This document shows, in pieces, positions 10,955 through 22,469 of a DNA stretch of 64,000 nucleotides. The notes beneath the pieces are model-generated. The model did no database searches. It was given only the letters and a program-made list of their open reading frames with translations, and had not been told where the DNA came from. Made by a program: the position numbers and the translations under genes. Each line of letters begins with the position of its first letter. The first letter of the stretch is position 1. This DNA comes from Sceloporus undulatus (Eukaryota > Chordata > Lepidosauria > Squamata > Phrynosomatidae). Location of the stretch: the NCBI RefSeq assembly GCF_019175285.1, contig NC_056523.1, positions 299,250,679-299,314,678 on the forward strand. The letters run 5' to 3'.

Positions 10955-11308
10955 ATCCCTAGACGTTATCGATTTGCAAAGGTCTGCCAACACAAGAACT
11001 TTGTTACCTGCCATCCAAATGAGAGCAGGGATGAACAAACTTAAGACCTTCTTGCTTCGGCAAGCCTTCCCAGATGCTCTTTGATATCATGTGACTCCCC
11101 TCTATATGTACTGTATTATCGACTGCATTCAGCTAGCTTGGATTTGATGTAATGGTTTTAATTTGTATAATTTTAATGTTTTTATTGAAGTTTTATTTAT
11201 GTATCGCAATTTTTAGTCTGTATTTTGTATTTTGTTATTGCAATTTCTATCTGTACACCATTTTGATCACTGCGGAAAAGCGGTTTATAAATAAAACTAC
11301 TACTACTT
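10955..11308 (+). mobile_element. L2 LINE 3' end
   Basis: Encodes MNKLKTFLLRQAFPDA, the L2 ORF2 C-terminal text, then a 3' UTR ending GGTTTATAAATAAAACTACT and a short microsatellite tail. The same end type as the L2 copy at 33187. Confidence 0.65.
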
Positions 11309-11313
11309 ATTAT

Positions 11314-11317
<4 letters not shown>

Positions 11318-11346
<29 letters not shown>

Positions 11347-11347
11347 A
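11318..11347. repeat. GTT microsatellite
   Basis: About ten copies of GTT, lying between a plus-strand and a minus-strand L2 end. Confidence 0.9.
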
Positions 11348-11600
11348 TCCTGGCCTCCCTAAGAAGGGAGTTCCAAAGCTTGGGAGCAGCTGCTGAGAAG
11401 GCCCTTTCTCTTGTACCCACAAAATGCACCTGGGAGGGTGGTGGGACAGAGAGAAGGGCTTCTCCGGATGATCTCAATATTCTGGGGAGCTCGTAAAGGG
11501 AGATATGGTCCTTCAAATAGCCTGGACCCAAGCCAGTTGCAGTACCAAGGACAGCTCCAAGCAAGCACTTTGCTCCACCAGGGGCTGGAGGTGAACTGAT
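11348..11600 (-). mobile_element. L2-clade LINE C-terminal fragment
   Basis: The minus strand encodes GTRERAFSAAAPKLWNSL, the conserved end of L2-type ORF2. The same segment recurs at 15590-16215 and 60930-61200. Confidence 0.6.
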
Positions 11601-11869
11601 GAACTGCGACCTCTCATGGTACTCCTATTAGGCTCCACTGCTTCCCATCAAGTAGAAAGCCTTAAAGCAGAGACAGGCAAATGTGGAGCCAATGGGAACC
11701 AAATTCCCACCTTTACACCTGTGGGTCATCCTGAGACATCCTGGTGGTCCACGTGTGTCTAATTAGGTTTCAGTTCCTTAACAAAAATACAATAGCCACC
11801 TGCTGATGCCTCAAACTTTACTTCAACACAAGATTATTGAACTTTTACAACAACAACAGTAGTTCTGAG

Positions 11870-12420
11870 TCTGAGTTACATCACCACAAGACTTCGTCTG
11901 CTTCCCGCTTTTTCTCTATTCACGGCCCCTCAGGTTCGGTTCTGGCATGGTCTCCCCTCAGGCTCTTCTCAAGCTGTTCTCAATCCACCTTTTCTTTAAC
12001 TCCAGCCCGGGCCTCTGTTCCCATTGTTTGGGACTCCTTCGCCTGTTTCTTCCACTCTCCTTCATGAGGGTGATGAAAATCCCCTTCTCTCTTGGGGTCT
12101 GGTAATATAACTTCTGAGTGGGGTCCTACCCTCAACTGTGCAGGCCTTGCAGGGTCACTGGGTAGCCTACCTTTCCTGGACTCCTGATGAGACTGCCTCT
12201 CCCTCTCTCGACCGCCTCCACGCATCCTCGTCTTCCACGTTCCATGCCCCTCCTCACGTCCACCCATCTCTCATTTTTTATTCCTCCCTCCTGGGCGGTG
12301 CCTCTTCCCCGTTTCCTTTCTCTGGGTCCTCTCTTCCCTCTTCTCTCTGTCTTGCCCGACCAACCCTCACCTTTTCCTCCCCAACCTGGCTACAGTCACC
12401 CTCACCACAAACATACTTTG
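11870..12420 (-). mobile_element. Possible LTR-element fossil, fragment
   Basis: Minus-strand sequence sharing scattered protein-level text (E-V-L-DP---EGDF) with the fossil at 28670-29400. Broken, bounds vague, family only guessed. Confidence 0.25.
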
Positions 12421-12600
12421 TGACTTATGGTTTGTGGGTTGGCTGTTTGCAGTCATTTTTCTTGCAGATGGTATGGGTTTTAGGAGATTCGAGTGGGACA
12501 GCAATTTGCCATTTGTTTCAAATGTTGGCTGATTATCCCCACTGGGAATCCCTTTGGGATTTAGAGTTGGAGGGGAGGCTTTAGGAAGAAGGTCCAGTGT

Positions 12601-12800
12601 CGTGTGTGCGTGCATCCAAGTCAATTGGCAATTTTTGGTAACCCCATGAAGTTCATAGGGTTTCCTTAGGCAAGGAATGCTCAGAGGTAGTTTTGCCAGT
12701 TCCTTCTTCTGAAATATAGTCTACAGCACCTCATATTAATTGACAGTCTCCCATCCAAGTACTAACCAGGGCTGGCCTAATTAACATCTAAGAATTGCCC
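12601..12800 (-). repeat. 5S rRNA-derived SINE
   Basis: Minus strand. 'gtctcccatccaagtactaa' then 'ccagggctggcc' is inverted 5S rRNA, followed by the SINE body ('aggcaaggaatgctcagagg'). Body shared with copies at 7440 and 26912. Confidence 0.75.
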
Positions 12801-15590
12801 CCAAGCACTGCAGGTAACCCACAGACTGCAGTTTCCCCACCCTGACCTTGCTTGCCCTCACAGCTGCCTTGGCTTCATTCAAGTATTGATTCTTCACTTC
12901 TTTTCACTCCCTGCCAGTCAGACACAGCTCTTGGGATACACTGTAAGCATCCTGGCAGCACTTTTTTAAAAAAGTTGATTATTTATTTATTTATTTTGCT
13001 CTCACAGTATTCTATAGGACATAAGTCTCATTTCTCAACAAAAATGAAAAACCACTGTTATATGAAATGACGGTTAGGTAGAAACCTATTATTTAATGCC
13101 TCTGTCTCGATTATAATGAAACACAAATAATCCATAATAGGACAGTTTGTTCTGATCACAGTCTCAATAATATATTTGTTCCCCAAACCCACGTAAAACA
13201 ACGATTTCCTCCAGGGGGATTTTAAACTGATGAAATGGAAAGAAACTTCCCATCTGAGAATGGCCCTAGCTTTCTGTTCTAAGCAAAATGAATCAGATTA
13301 TTAGACAAAAGAATATTGCATTTATTATGAATCATATCCCTCCCCCCCCCTCCCCCCCCCCCTTTAAAAAGGAAACTGTAAGACATCACCAATATTTTCA
13401 TGGAAAGGCAAAAATAAAAATACTTTCAACAAATAAATATATCTTCAACATAAAGACACAGACTCTTAATGATGATCAGATGCTGATTATTCCATATTCT
13501 GAAGCCTCTTTCCTAACAGAAGAAAAAAGAAAGGTGAATATTAAAGCTGAAATGGAAGGAAAAGGGAACTCCCCTGGCAAGATCTGGACAGCTGATGGAA
13601 AGATCCCCTCGAAAGGTTCCCCTCTCTAATTTCATTTTCTCATTTGTTTAATTATTCTATTCTTTTTATGTATTTCCATTAAAGACATATCACATCTTCC
13701 TAAAGTCTTCATAGAGGAAAAATTGAATTACAATAAAATATATAAGTAATAGGGCCCCAACCCAGAGGGGAGATATTGTTATATAAGAAGCTGTTTTACA
13801 GGGAAAATCCACATGTATATAATTGCAAAGCCATCATGGGTGCTGTCCAGAGCATGCAACTACATTAGCAAGGGAAGTCGGGGCTTCAGTTAGCATTTGT
13901 CTGGGATTCTATGCCGCTGCAGACAGAGACACAATGGAATGGTATAAATGATCGGTGTCCTGTTGCTGACTGGAGAAAGCATTAGGATAACTTATCATCA
14001 AAGCACTGTAGTTGCCATAGCTACTAGGTCACCATGCTATAAATTCACTCAAACCATATGTAATGATTTACCATGACTGCCAGCAGGGGGTTGGGGGTTA
14101 GAGGTGGTAGGGAATGTTGGATATTGACTTTTACTTTGCAACTGTGATGGATTTCTTTAAGCTGAGTGAAGAACATTTGTATGGTTCTTATTGAAGGCAG
14201 CCAATTGAGCCTAAAAAGTGGTCCAGCTTGCTCTTGTGCCATTCACAGCAGTTTAACATGTAGAAGTCAGGAGATGGAGCAACTTCAGCATGCTTCCTAC
14301 TCACCTTTCTTTTATGCCTCTGTAATGAATTTCTTCCATTGACTAAGGACATACTGCACAAGCTCTGGTCTTGCCACAATTGCATTAGTTAATAAAAATG
14401 GAAACATACAGGTTTCAGAGCAGTATCACACCTCCCCACAATAATGTGACTTGGACTGTTTCTGCTATTGCTCTCTCTTCTGCACTTCCCCTTAACCCTT
14501 CCTCTTTATCCCATGGTCTACCCAAGGTGCCTTTCACTTTTTTATCTTATTTTTTTTTCTTTGTAGATGCAGCTCCAAAATTATGCTAATGTGATTTAAG
14601 TTTTTTAAAAAGAAGAAGAAAATAAATAGGAAAAAAGAAGGGTGGGGGAGAAAGGAAACCAGTCTGCTTGGGAATAACATGGGGAAGGGGAGAGGAGGCG
14701 GTATGTAAACCATATGGTTGCCAGTATTGGAACTGCTGTGGCAGCAATGTCTTGCACCTGTGGAATATTGAAAAAGATGTGTGACTGGGAGCTTATTGAT
14801 GGGTTTCCCCTGTCAAAGAAAAGGGGACACAGCAGCTATGGGTTGGAGGTGACACTGTGCAATAAGTATCACCAAAGGTGCTATCTTCCAACTGTAACTG
14901 CAGTTTAAAAGCTGTGCATAGTAATCTCCTAAACCTTTCACCTCAAAAATACAGTGCATATGCTGGAAGCTGTGCCGGAAGGAGCAGCACAGTGTGCCAG
15001 AAGAAGTAATGGTGCATATGCAGCACCGCACAGCGCCATGGGCATGAGCCCCATTCACTTGAATGGGTCTTGAGCATCTGCGTTTTTCACTTATGGGGGG
15101 GGGGTCCAGAATGGATCCCCCACGTAAGGGGAGGCCGGACTTACTCTTGCTTTTATTTATTTAAAATTTATGGTGGCTAGTATTCTGTTTAGTAATTATG
15201 AGATTATAAGCAATCCTGTAATGGGTGAGGATTCATGTTTGAAGTCATTAACATGACTCCCCCCCCCCACCCCCCCCCCTACAATTTCATCCTTGCAGTA
15301 CCTCAGCCAAAGGGTTTCCAGGATGCTGCAAGTTGAGCTGCTAGGAAAGGGCTCTCACTTTGAGCCAAGCAGTTGTAGTAGGACCCTGAAGGGTCCTTCA
15401 GCTGCCTGTTCTTAATGTACACCACAACCTGGAGTGATGCAAACATCACTTCTCAGTGCTCCAGTCTGCAACACTTGACAAATGCTACAGGATAGAAATA
15501 GTGGCTGAGATCCTCCATCCTCAGATATAACTATAATGATCAAACTCCATCATTGTAATTATATTTGAGGATGGAGACCTCAGTCACTAT
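12800..15590. other. Intergenic, nothing certain
   Basis: Mostly AT-rich sequence with C-rich runs at 13340-13362 and 15260-15282. A diverged trace of the CAGTTGCCCCTC MITE family ('gtccagaatggatcccc') lies at about 15030-15145. The 113-codon frame at 13288-13629 resembles no protein I know. Confidence 0.45.
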
Positions 15591-16215
15591 GTCCATCCTG
15601 CTTTATATCATAAGATCTTTGGACCACTTACAATAAACTCAGTTAAACAATTTAAAATGTAACAATTGGATAATCAAATTTACAACAGAAATAAATAAAG
15701 GTTGCAAAATGTATCAAACCACAGCACAGCAAACCATCCACTTTAAATCCCATTGTGGGAGAAAGAGGGATAAAAATCCTTGAAATAAATAAAAAATAAA
15801 AATAGTTTTAAAAGATGAAGGTAAAGCAATATAAAACCATGTATGATACACATTGGCTAATGTCATCAGACCTTTCTCCAAAAAGCATTTTTTAAAAAGT
15901 CAAGTTTTAATTTGCCATCAGAAGGAGACAGAAATTAGGGCCAGTTGTCTATCCAAGGAAAGGAAATTCCACAGTCAGGGTGCCACTGCTGAGAAGGCTC
16001 TCTCTTGTGTTTTTGCACAGAGTATTATTCCCATATGTGGGATACAGAGAAGGGCCCGTTCAACAGATCTCAGTTTTTGGGTAAGCCTACATGAGGAGAG
16101 GTGTGCCTTCAAACATTGGTGTCCCGAACAACTTAAATATTATCACCAGCATTTTGAATTCAGACTGGAAATTATTAGAAGCAATTCCTTCAGAACTGGT
16201 GTTATATGGTTTCTA
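15590..16215 (-). mobile_element. L2-clade LINE 3' part
   Basis: The minus strand carries L2 C-terminal text (K-LKLDFLKNAFW around 15880 and a diverged RAFSVA-LWNF equivalent around 15970) and then an A-rich 3' UTR. Diverged. Confidence 0.55.
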
Positions 16216-16257
16216 TAAGCTGTTCCCAATCCTTCCATATGCAAATTCTTGAGAGTT

Positions 16258-16430
16258 AAGAGAGCCAGTGTGGTGTTGTGACTGGACTGGAACATGAGAG
16301 AGCCAGATTTAGGTCCTTTCTTAGATATTAAACTCACTCCATGGCCTTGCACCAGCTAATATCTCTCAGCCTGGCCCGTCTTCTGGGCTGGTTGTGAGTA
16401 TAAAGTGGGGAGGAGTGGAACCATGCATAC
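16258..16430 (+). repeat. tRNA-derived SINE
   Basis: Head 'gagccagtgtggtgttgtgactgg' and the later 'tctctcagcctggcccgtct...gggctggttgtgagtataaa' match the squamate tRNA-derived SINE also seen at 19681 and 32755. Confidence 0.65.
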
Positions 16431-17239
16431 TGTTTTCAAGCTACATTGTAGGTACAATGGGATATCATCAAACAAACCTAACCATAGGACCTTTATCTTA
16501 CAGATAGGAACATTAGCTATCTCCAACCAATACCAGTTTTGTATGAAAAGTTGGATCCAGGGTTCAAAGGTTTATCCCATTTTGTGTTTCAGTGTTCTAA
16601 CAAATACAGCATTTACAATTCACCAAGGAGTTTGCCTTTTAAACTGTGAGAATGAAATGCAGTCATAGCTGTGGAAATGAAGTGCATTAAGGAATAAATA
16701 TATCCAGTGTCCTACACTGATATATTCTGTTCCATTTTACTCAAATCAGTACTGTATCTTAGTTGAACATGTCTTGCACTTTATGAATCATGCTGTGTTT
16801 TCCTGAAATAGACATGTTTATGAGATAGAGTTTGCTCTAAGGCAATCGCTATCTGGTCCATCTGATCATTATACCATATTGTTCTCTATGCCTGACTCTA
16901 AATGCAATTAAAAAAAAAACCACCTGAATTTTAAATAAATAAATACAGAATGTAGATTTGTTATGGTTTCCCTTATGCTTGTGAAGAAGTCTGCCTCCAA
17001 AATTGGTGACAGACTGCCTAACACCTATGTCTAGGAGCAGAATGCTAAACTCTTTGTTTTTGCACAAAATCTCAAAATCGCTCCAGGCTTCGAAGGAAAA
17101 AGATTGTAAAATAATCCCTTCTATTTTCACTGTTAAAACAGTGAGTGCATGAGCCCAGGAGTTTTTTAGATGCATAAGAATATTTGGGCAGAGAAGGGTA
17201 CCTCCAAAACTGTTGAGGTATGGCAACCATCTAAAGCAG
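16430..17239. other. Intergenic, nothing recognised
   Basis: No supportable feature. Confidence 0.45.
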
Positions 17240-17309
17240 CAAAATCCCTACCCCAACAGACAGCAGTCTATATCTATTGGACTGCAGTCTGTTGAGGTAG
17301 GGATTTTGG
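17240..17309. repeat. Short perfect-stem palindrome
   Basis: Arms CAAAATCCCTACCCCAACAG and CTGTTGAGGTAGGGATTTTG, extended by AC.GCAGTC / GACTGCAGT, around an ~11-bp loop. It abuts and shares its last bases with the element at 17308. Confidence 0.75.
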
Positions 17310-17852
17310 CGCATTACAGACTGCCCGTTTGGGGCGGCCTGTAAGCGGCCCTTTCCCCGCTGTATCGGGGCCTCAGCTGCCACAACGGCAGCCTCCGAGC
17401 CCCTGATCCGCTGCTTTCCAGGCCGCTTCTCCGCTTCTCCGCGGCCTGGAAAGGGGTGTCCTTGGGGTTTCATGCCCCAAGGACACCAGATGGCGGCTGG
17501 GAGGAGGAGAAAGGGGCCGCTCGGCCCCTTTCTCCCTTGCGTCCCTAGCGCAGCCATCTAAAGGCTGCACCAGGGACGCAAAACTCAGAAGGAGCTCCGT
17601 TTCGGAGCTCCTTCTCACGCCGCGAAAAGGGTGCTCTAGGCGCCCTCATGTGGCGCAATGACATCATGTCCGTGCCGCCTTGTTTGGAGGCAGCACATTC
17701 ATGATGTCGTAATGGCGGCCCCCGTGTGGAACGGGTGCCGTCATTTTGTACGGACTAGGTTCGTACTAGGGTTAGGGGCATCAGGAGGTGACGCCCCTTT
17801 CTAACCCTAGTACATCCCCAGGACGTACTTTTATGCCCGTTTGTAACGGGCC
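17308..17852. mobile_element. GC-rich Harbinger-like element
   Basis: Ends GGCGCATTACAGACTGCCCG and, from the right, GGCCCGTTACAAACGGGC. About 545 bp, strongly GC- and CpG-rich against AT-rich flanks. No transposase frame. No clear target duplication. Confidence 0.55.
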
Positions 17853-17994
17853 ACAGTTGCCTTAAGTGGTTGCCCTATTCTGTTTGATGGTAAAGCCAAC
17901 CCTGCTTTAATTTTCTAGCAATTTTGGAGACTTCCATACTTGACTAAAGCAGCAGTACTAGCAGAGATGTTAAGAACCCTTTAACCACATCATT

Positions 17995-18556
17995 TGTTGT
18001 TATTAACTGCTCTCGAGTCAATCTTGACCTATGGTGACCCTGCTGATGAGACATCTCCAAGACCCTCTGTCTTCCACTGCTCTGCTCAGTTACTGAAATC
18101 TCATACTCTCAATCTCTTTAATAGAATCCATCCGTCTTGCATGCGGCCTTCTTCTCTTTCAACTTCCCTCTACCTTTCCTAGCATTACTGTTATTTCCAA
18201 TTATTCATGCCTTCTCATGATGTGTCCAAAGTATGACAACCTGAGTTTTGTTATCTTGACTTCTAGTGAGATTTCTGGCTTGATCTGCTCCAGGACACAT
18301 TTGTTAGTCTTTTTGGCTGTCCATGGAATCCTTAGCACTCTTCTCCAGCACCACATTTCGAATCAGTTGATTTTCCTCCTAGCCTCCTCCTTAACTGTCC
18401 AGCTCTCAGATCCATACATAGCAATAGGGAATACAATAGCTTGCACAATTCTAACTTTTATTCTCAGTTTTAAATCCTTGCATTCTTGTATAACCATGCC
18501 ATTGCCTCCATCTAAATCCTCTCTCTCATCAGCTATTACTGTATTAACCACTTAAC
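17995..18556 (-). mobile_element. BovB LINE 3' fragment
   Basis: Inverted BovB 3' end ('gttgttattaactgctctcgagtcaa') at 17995, followed inward by the inverted GHIMRR and SESWTVKEEARRKIN regions. 5'-truncated and diverged. Confidence 0.8.
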
Positions 18557-18559
18557 CGG

Positions 18560-19947
18560 GGGGGAGGGGGTATTTAAGCTCTTGCATTATGCTAGAACAT
18601 TTTTAAATATGCATTTCCTCCCCTTGTAACGAGCCAGGAAGCTCACACAAGTAGTAGGGTACAATAATGCTGCCTACCAGGTAAGGTATTGTCAATTCTA
18701 GTATGGGTTGATCAAGGCATGGGAGACACGTTTCAGTTAAGACAAGACAGGAGCCGTCAGAACCTTGGACAGAGCACTAGGAAAACAGGAGGAGAGTCTC
18801 TGTCTATACTCATAAGGGCCCATTGATGGGGAACTGACTCATTTAAATCTATGGAGTCTGGTAAAGTTGTATTGTCTGACCTGGAAGGGGCCAAAGTGAC
18901 AACTCCTGAGAAACACTGCCTTTCCACTGATGCCCTGAATGTGGGGTCTCCCCCACCTCCACATTTTCAGAGTTTAGGAGATGGGGAGGAAAAACCAAAT
19001 CTACTGTGTTTTGCAAATGTTTTGAACATTTTCTGATAGTTTACAAGGGCAAAAAATCACCCCAAATTGAGAGGGACCAGAGGAATACCATTGGAGTCTC
19101 AAGGGTATTTAAAGAAGGTCTGGAGCCCTATGCAAACCATAGGTTTTTACTCCTACTCTAGAGGAGTTGGGCAAATGTGGCACTCAAGCAGGCTATAGCT
19201 GACTATGTTGCCCTTCAAGTAAGGTTCCTTCGAGTAAGGTTCCTATCCTCTTCTGTCTCCCTTTCTTTCTCCTCAACACCCATCAGGCCCAGAAGATGTT
19301 GAAAGACATTTCATCCCAAAATAATATTGCTGATATTTTCCTATGTAAGTAAAATCCTATGTATGCTAGCATAATGATACTGCCAGACATGTTTTGCACA
19401 TCAGGTGCAAAGAGAGCTCAGGATTGCCTTTTCACACACATGACTAAATACTTTCCCTCTAGGAAATCCCAGATGATGTTGTCAATGTACTCCAAGGAAT
19501 GTAAGGGTGTGTGTCTGTGTGTGTGTATTTGTGTAATATGACAACAGTAATAGACATAACTCACTTCTTAATAGAATGTGAATGTTGTACTGAGTGGTGT
19601 ACTAAATATATACTCCCATGTCTGATAAGACTGAGGGAAAAGCCTTTTATTATTATTATAGTCAATGTATTATGTTTGACAGCCACTGTGGTGTAGTGCT
19701 TTGAGTATTGGACTAGGAATCTTGCAGGTCTGGGTTTGAAACTTTCCTCATGGAGAGAGCCAAGGCAGGAGAGAAGCCATAAGGACCATGCACTTCCTCT
19801 CCTATTCTGATGCCCAGGTTTTCTCCTCATGGAGAAAGCTAAGGCAACAGGGAAGAAGGTGCAGGCAGCAGCATTGCACATACACATCCTGCAGCAAGAA
19901 GAGGGCTTGACCAGGTGTCACCCTTCCTCTGAAGTCTCACCTGGTGC

Positions 19948-19994
<47 letters not shown>

Positions 19995-20464
19995 GTTGCC
20001 ATTACTATGTGAGGCTACATGTGAGGATGAAAGCAAGGGATGAATGCATTAACTACAATGCCTCTCTTGTTAGCTCTGTCACTTCAGACATATGGAGCAT
20101 GACTTTCTTGGAGCAGAGCTTCTTCAATATATAGAGGCTTTCCTCATGATTTAGAGTCTCAGAAACCAGGATTCGAAACAGCATGGAGAACCTCCATAGG
20201 TGGATTCTTCTTTCAAGAAAGTCAGCTTGACACCAGAAACAAAAGGCTAGAGTCCTCCTCTCATCTCTCCCTCCTCTCTTGTTTATTTTATAGAAGACAC
20301 TGGAAGAGGGCTATGGAAGAAACCTCTTATGTGTAACTATTGGCCTTGCTTAATACTGCATTAAGAGTCCTTGGCAATGTAATACCAGGGAAAGAGTTTT
20401 TTGTACAGTATTGTAATCCAGTCAAACACACTTCTTGACCTTGTCCCATGTTGAACTGATATGT
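18560..20464. other. Intergenic with a SINE head and an AC microsatellite
   Basis: A tRNA-derived SINE head lies at about 19681-19745 ('agccactgtggtgtagtgct'). An (AC)n tract lies at 19952-19990. Nothing else is supportable. Confidence 0.55.
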
Positions 20465-20482
20465 GGAAAATCATGTCTGAAA

Positions 20483-21073
20483 GGAAAATATGTTAGGAGC
20501 TAAAAATCAGTTTGTTTTATTTTATATAACATAGTGTTCAATAATATTGATAGAAGAGTCATAAGCAACATCAAGAAGAAATAGCGGTAGATACATAAAG
20601 GAAACAGTAACAACAAGGAATGTAGGGGTGTAAAGTATGGGAAAAAATGGAATAAAGAGAGGATTCAAATATAGGAAAAATGATGAGTATAAGGGGGTTA
20701 TTAAATATCGTATTAATTTACAAATGTATGGAGAAATTATAATGGACACTCTTTGATAATGCAGGAAGTAACATGTAAGGTATAGTTTGAACAAATGTAA
20801 CAAAGTAAGGGAAAAGAGTAATAGAGAAAGTTCATAAAAATCAGTTGTCTTCAACTTGAAGGAAGGGAAGGGTTTTTAAATGTTTGTTGTTTTTTAGGGT
20901 TAGTTTAGTGTGTAGGGCACTAGGTGTAGGGATATCAATATTTATTTTGTTTTTGGTTCTGTTTATGTATTGTCTGACTTTTATTGTTTGTGTATTATGT
21001 GTATTTGATGGTATCTTTTTTCTGTTTTGTTTGTTTCGTTTTTAACTAATAAAATTCTTTTTTTTTAAAAAAA
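20483..21073 (+). mobile_element. L1-like 3' fragment with target-site duplications
   Basis: A-rich 3' UTR sequence with AATAAA near its end (about 21048) and a short A tail. Flanked by GGAAAATCATGTCTGAAA (20465-20482) and GGAAAATCATGTTTGAAA (21074-21091), an 18-bp duplication with one mismatch. No coding part remains, so L1 is inferred from structure. Confidence 0.65.
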
Positions 21074-21094
21074 GGAAAATCATGTTTGAAAATT

Positions 21095-22154
21095 ACCCAC
21101 AACTTAGGAGAGGATGATGGAACAGTTCATGGGTTAATTCAGTTAATTCAGAAAAATTAAGAGGGTCACAGATTGCCTGCTTTACAAACTGATGGTGATA
21201 ATAAAGATTGCTTCCCTTTTTCTTAAAAAAATAATTCTCAGAGCTGAATCCTTCATCTTGCCTGCCACAGTTTGGTGTGTTGAGTTAAATGGGTATAGCT
21301 TCACTTATTTGTTTTTTGCTGGCCTACAATGTATTATAGAATATTTCCATTAAATGATAGGACATGTAGTAGTGTATTAATTGCTAAAACCGTTGTCCAC
21401 ATTCCTTTAACAAGCTGACTAGAAAGGAGTTGAGGCTGTACCGAGAAGATTCAAGGTCAGTCTATTAAGAATGTCTGGTGACAAATTTTGTGACAAATGA
21501 GAAAGTAACTAGCTTAATGTCTGAAATTATGTAGTGCTTTAACTATGCTTTGCTAATGTTTTCTGGTTAGTACTGACAACAAATGTCTATGGAGAACATT
21601 TATAGTTTTCTGAATAAAGGTTTTCTGTGTTTTCACTACTGAAGCCTGGATGTCCAAACTGAGGAGTGGTGAATATTCAAGTAGAGAGGGTGCTCTCTCT
21701 CATTGGAGATTTTTACATAGACATTGGACAGACATCTGTCATGACAACATTCTACAAAAACCTGGAATTCCTAGTTTGGTGAGACAGAACTCTCTGGTCA
21801 AAAATTTTAATTATTCCTCCCTGAATTGCAAGTTGCAGGATTCTGCAGAATGTTGCCATAGCAGTGGAAGAGGAAGCACAAGGCTTTAATTGTGTAGTGT
21901 GAAAGGACCCCTTGTTGCTGAATGGAAATTCAACACTTATATAAAGCCTATTAATTTAATATATCCATTCTAATTAGGATGGATAATTAGGATTTCAGGC
22001 CATGAACTCCCAAATGATTGTGAATGTGATATCCTAGGGATAGGGGGATATACTTCTTAAAATCTTTGTGAACAGTACAGAAGGGACATCCTTTCAAACA
22101 ATCCCTTGAAAAGAATAAGTGTGGTTTAGTGTATGGAGATTAGCACACTCTCAT
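21095..22154. other. Intergenic
   Basis: A possible old MITE trace at about 21690-21905 ('cctggaattcctagtttgg', 'tgttgccatagcagtgg'). Otherwise nothing recognised. Confidence 0.4.
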
Positions 22155-22158
22155 TTAA

Positions 22159-22355
22159 AATGCCTTATCCCCAGTGGGATAAAGACTGGATGCCAGCCAG
22201 GCTTATTCTGTGACTTTTCAAGAACAGGATTTCCAGATTCTTGAAAAGATGTGGGATAAGCCCAGCTGACATCCAGACTGTAAATGGGATGCATTTGCCC
22301 ACCCCCGAGCGAATGTAATATAAATATAAAATATCCCCAACAGGGATAAGGCATG
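22159..22355. mobile_element. TTAA-flanked MITE (piggyBac-like)
   Basis: TTAA on both sides (22155-22158 and 22356-22359). Inverted ends AATGCCTTATCCCCAGTGGG and, from the right, CATGCCTTATCCCTGTTGGG. 197 bp, no coding capacity. Assignment to piggyBac rests on the TTAA duplication. Confidence 0.65.
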
Positions 22356-22386
22356 TTAAAAGAGACTGTAATGTCCTTAATCAATA

Positions 22387-22465
22387 CAGAATGATTCAAA
22401 AAGAATAGTGCAAAAGTAAAGCTGTTCTTATTCAGTTTTGCACCATTATTTTTTGAATCACCCTG
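22387..22465. mobile_element. 79-bp mariner-like MITE
   Basis: TA on both sides (22385-22386 and 22466-22467). Inverted ends CAGAATGATTCAAAAAGAAT and CAGGGTGATTCAAAAAATAA, continuing to GTGCAAAA. The element is little more than its two ends. Confidence 0.75.
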
Positions 22466-22469
22466 TATA

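Noticed and set aside
12138-12584. 148-codon Ser/Pro-rich frame
   Set aside because: Low-complexity C/T-rich antisense of a repeat fossil. No family similarity.
13288-13629. 113-codon frame upstream
   Set aside because: Lysine-rich translation of AT-rich DNA with a proline run from C-rich sequence. No domain, no splice context.
18217-18555. 112-codon plus frame
   Set aside because: Antisense of a BovB fragment; the minus strand gives the BovB text.
19952-19990. Regularly repeated short units suggesting an array such as CRISPR
   Set aside because: It and similar tracts are plain dinucleotide or trinucleotide microsatellites without spacers, in a vertebrate genome.
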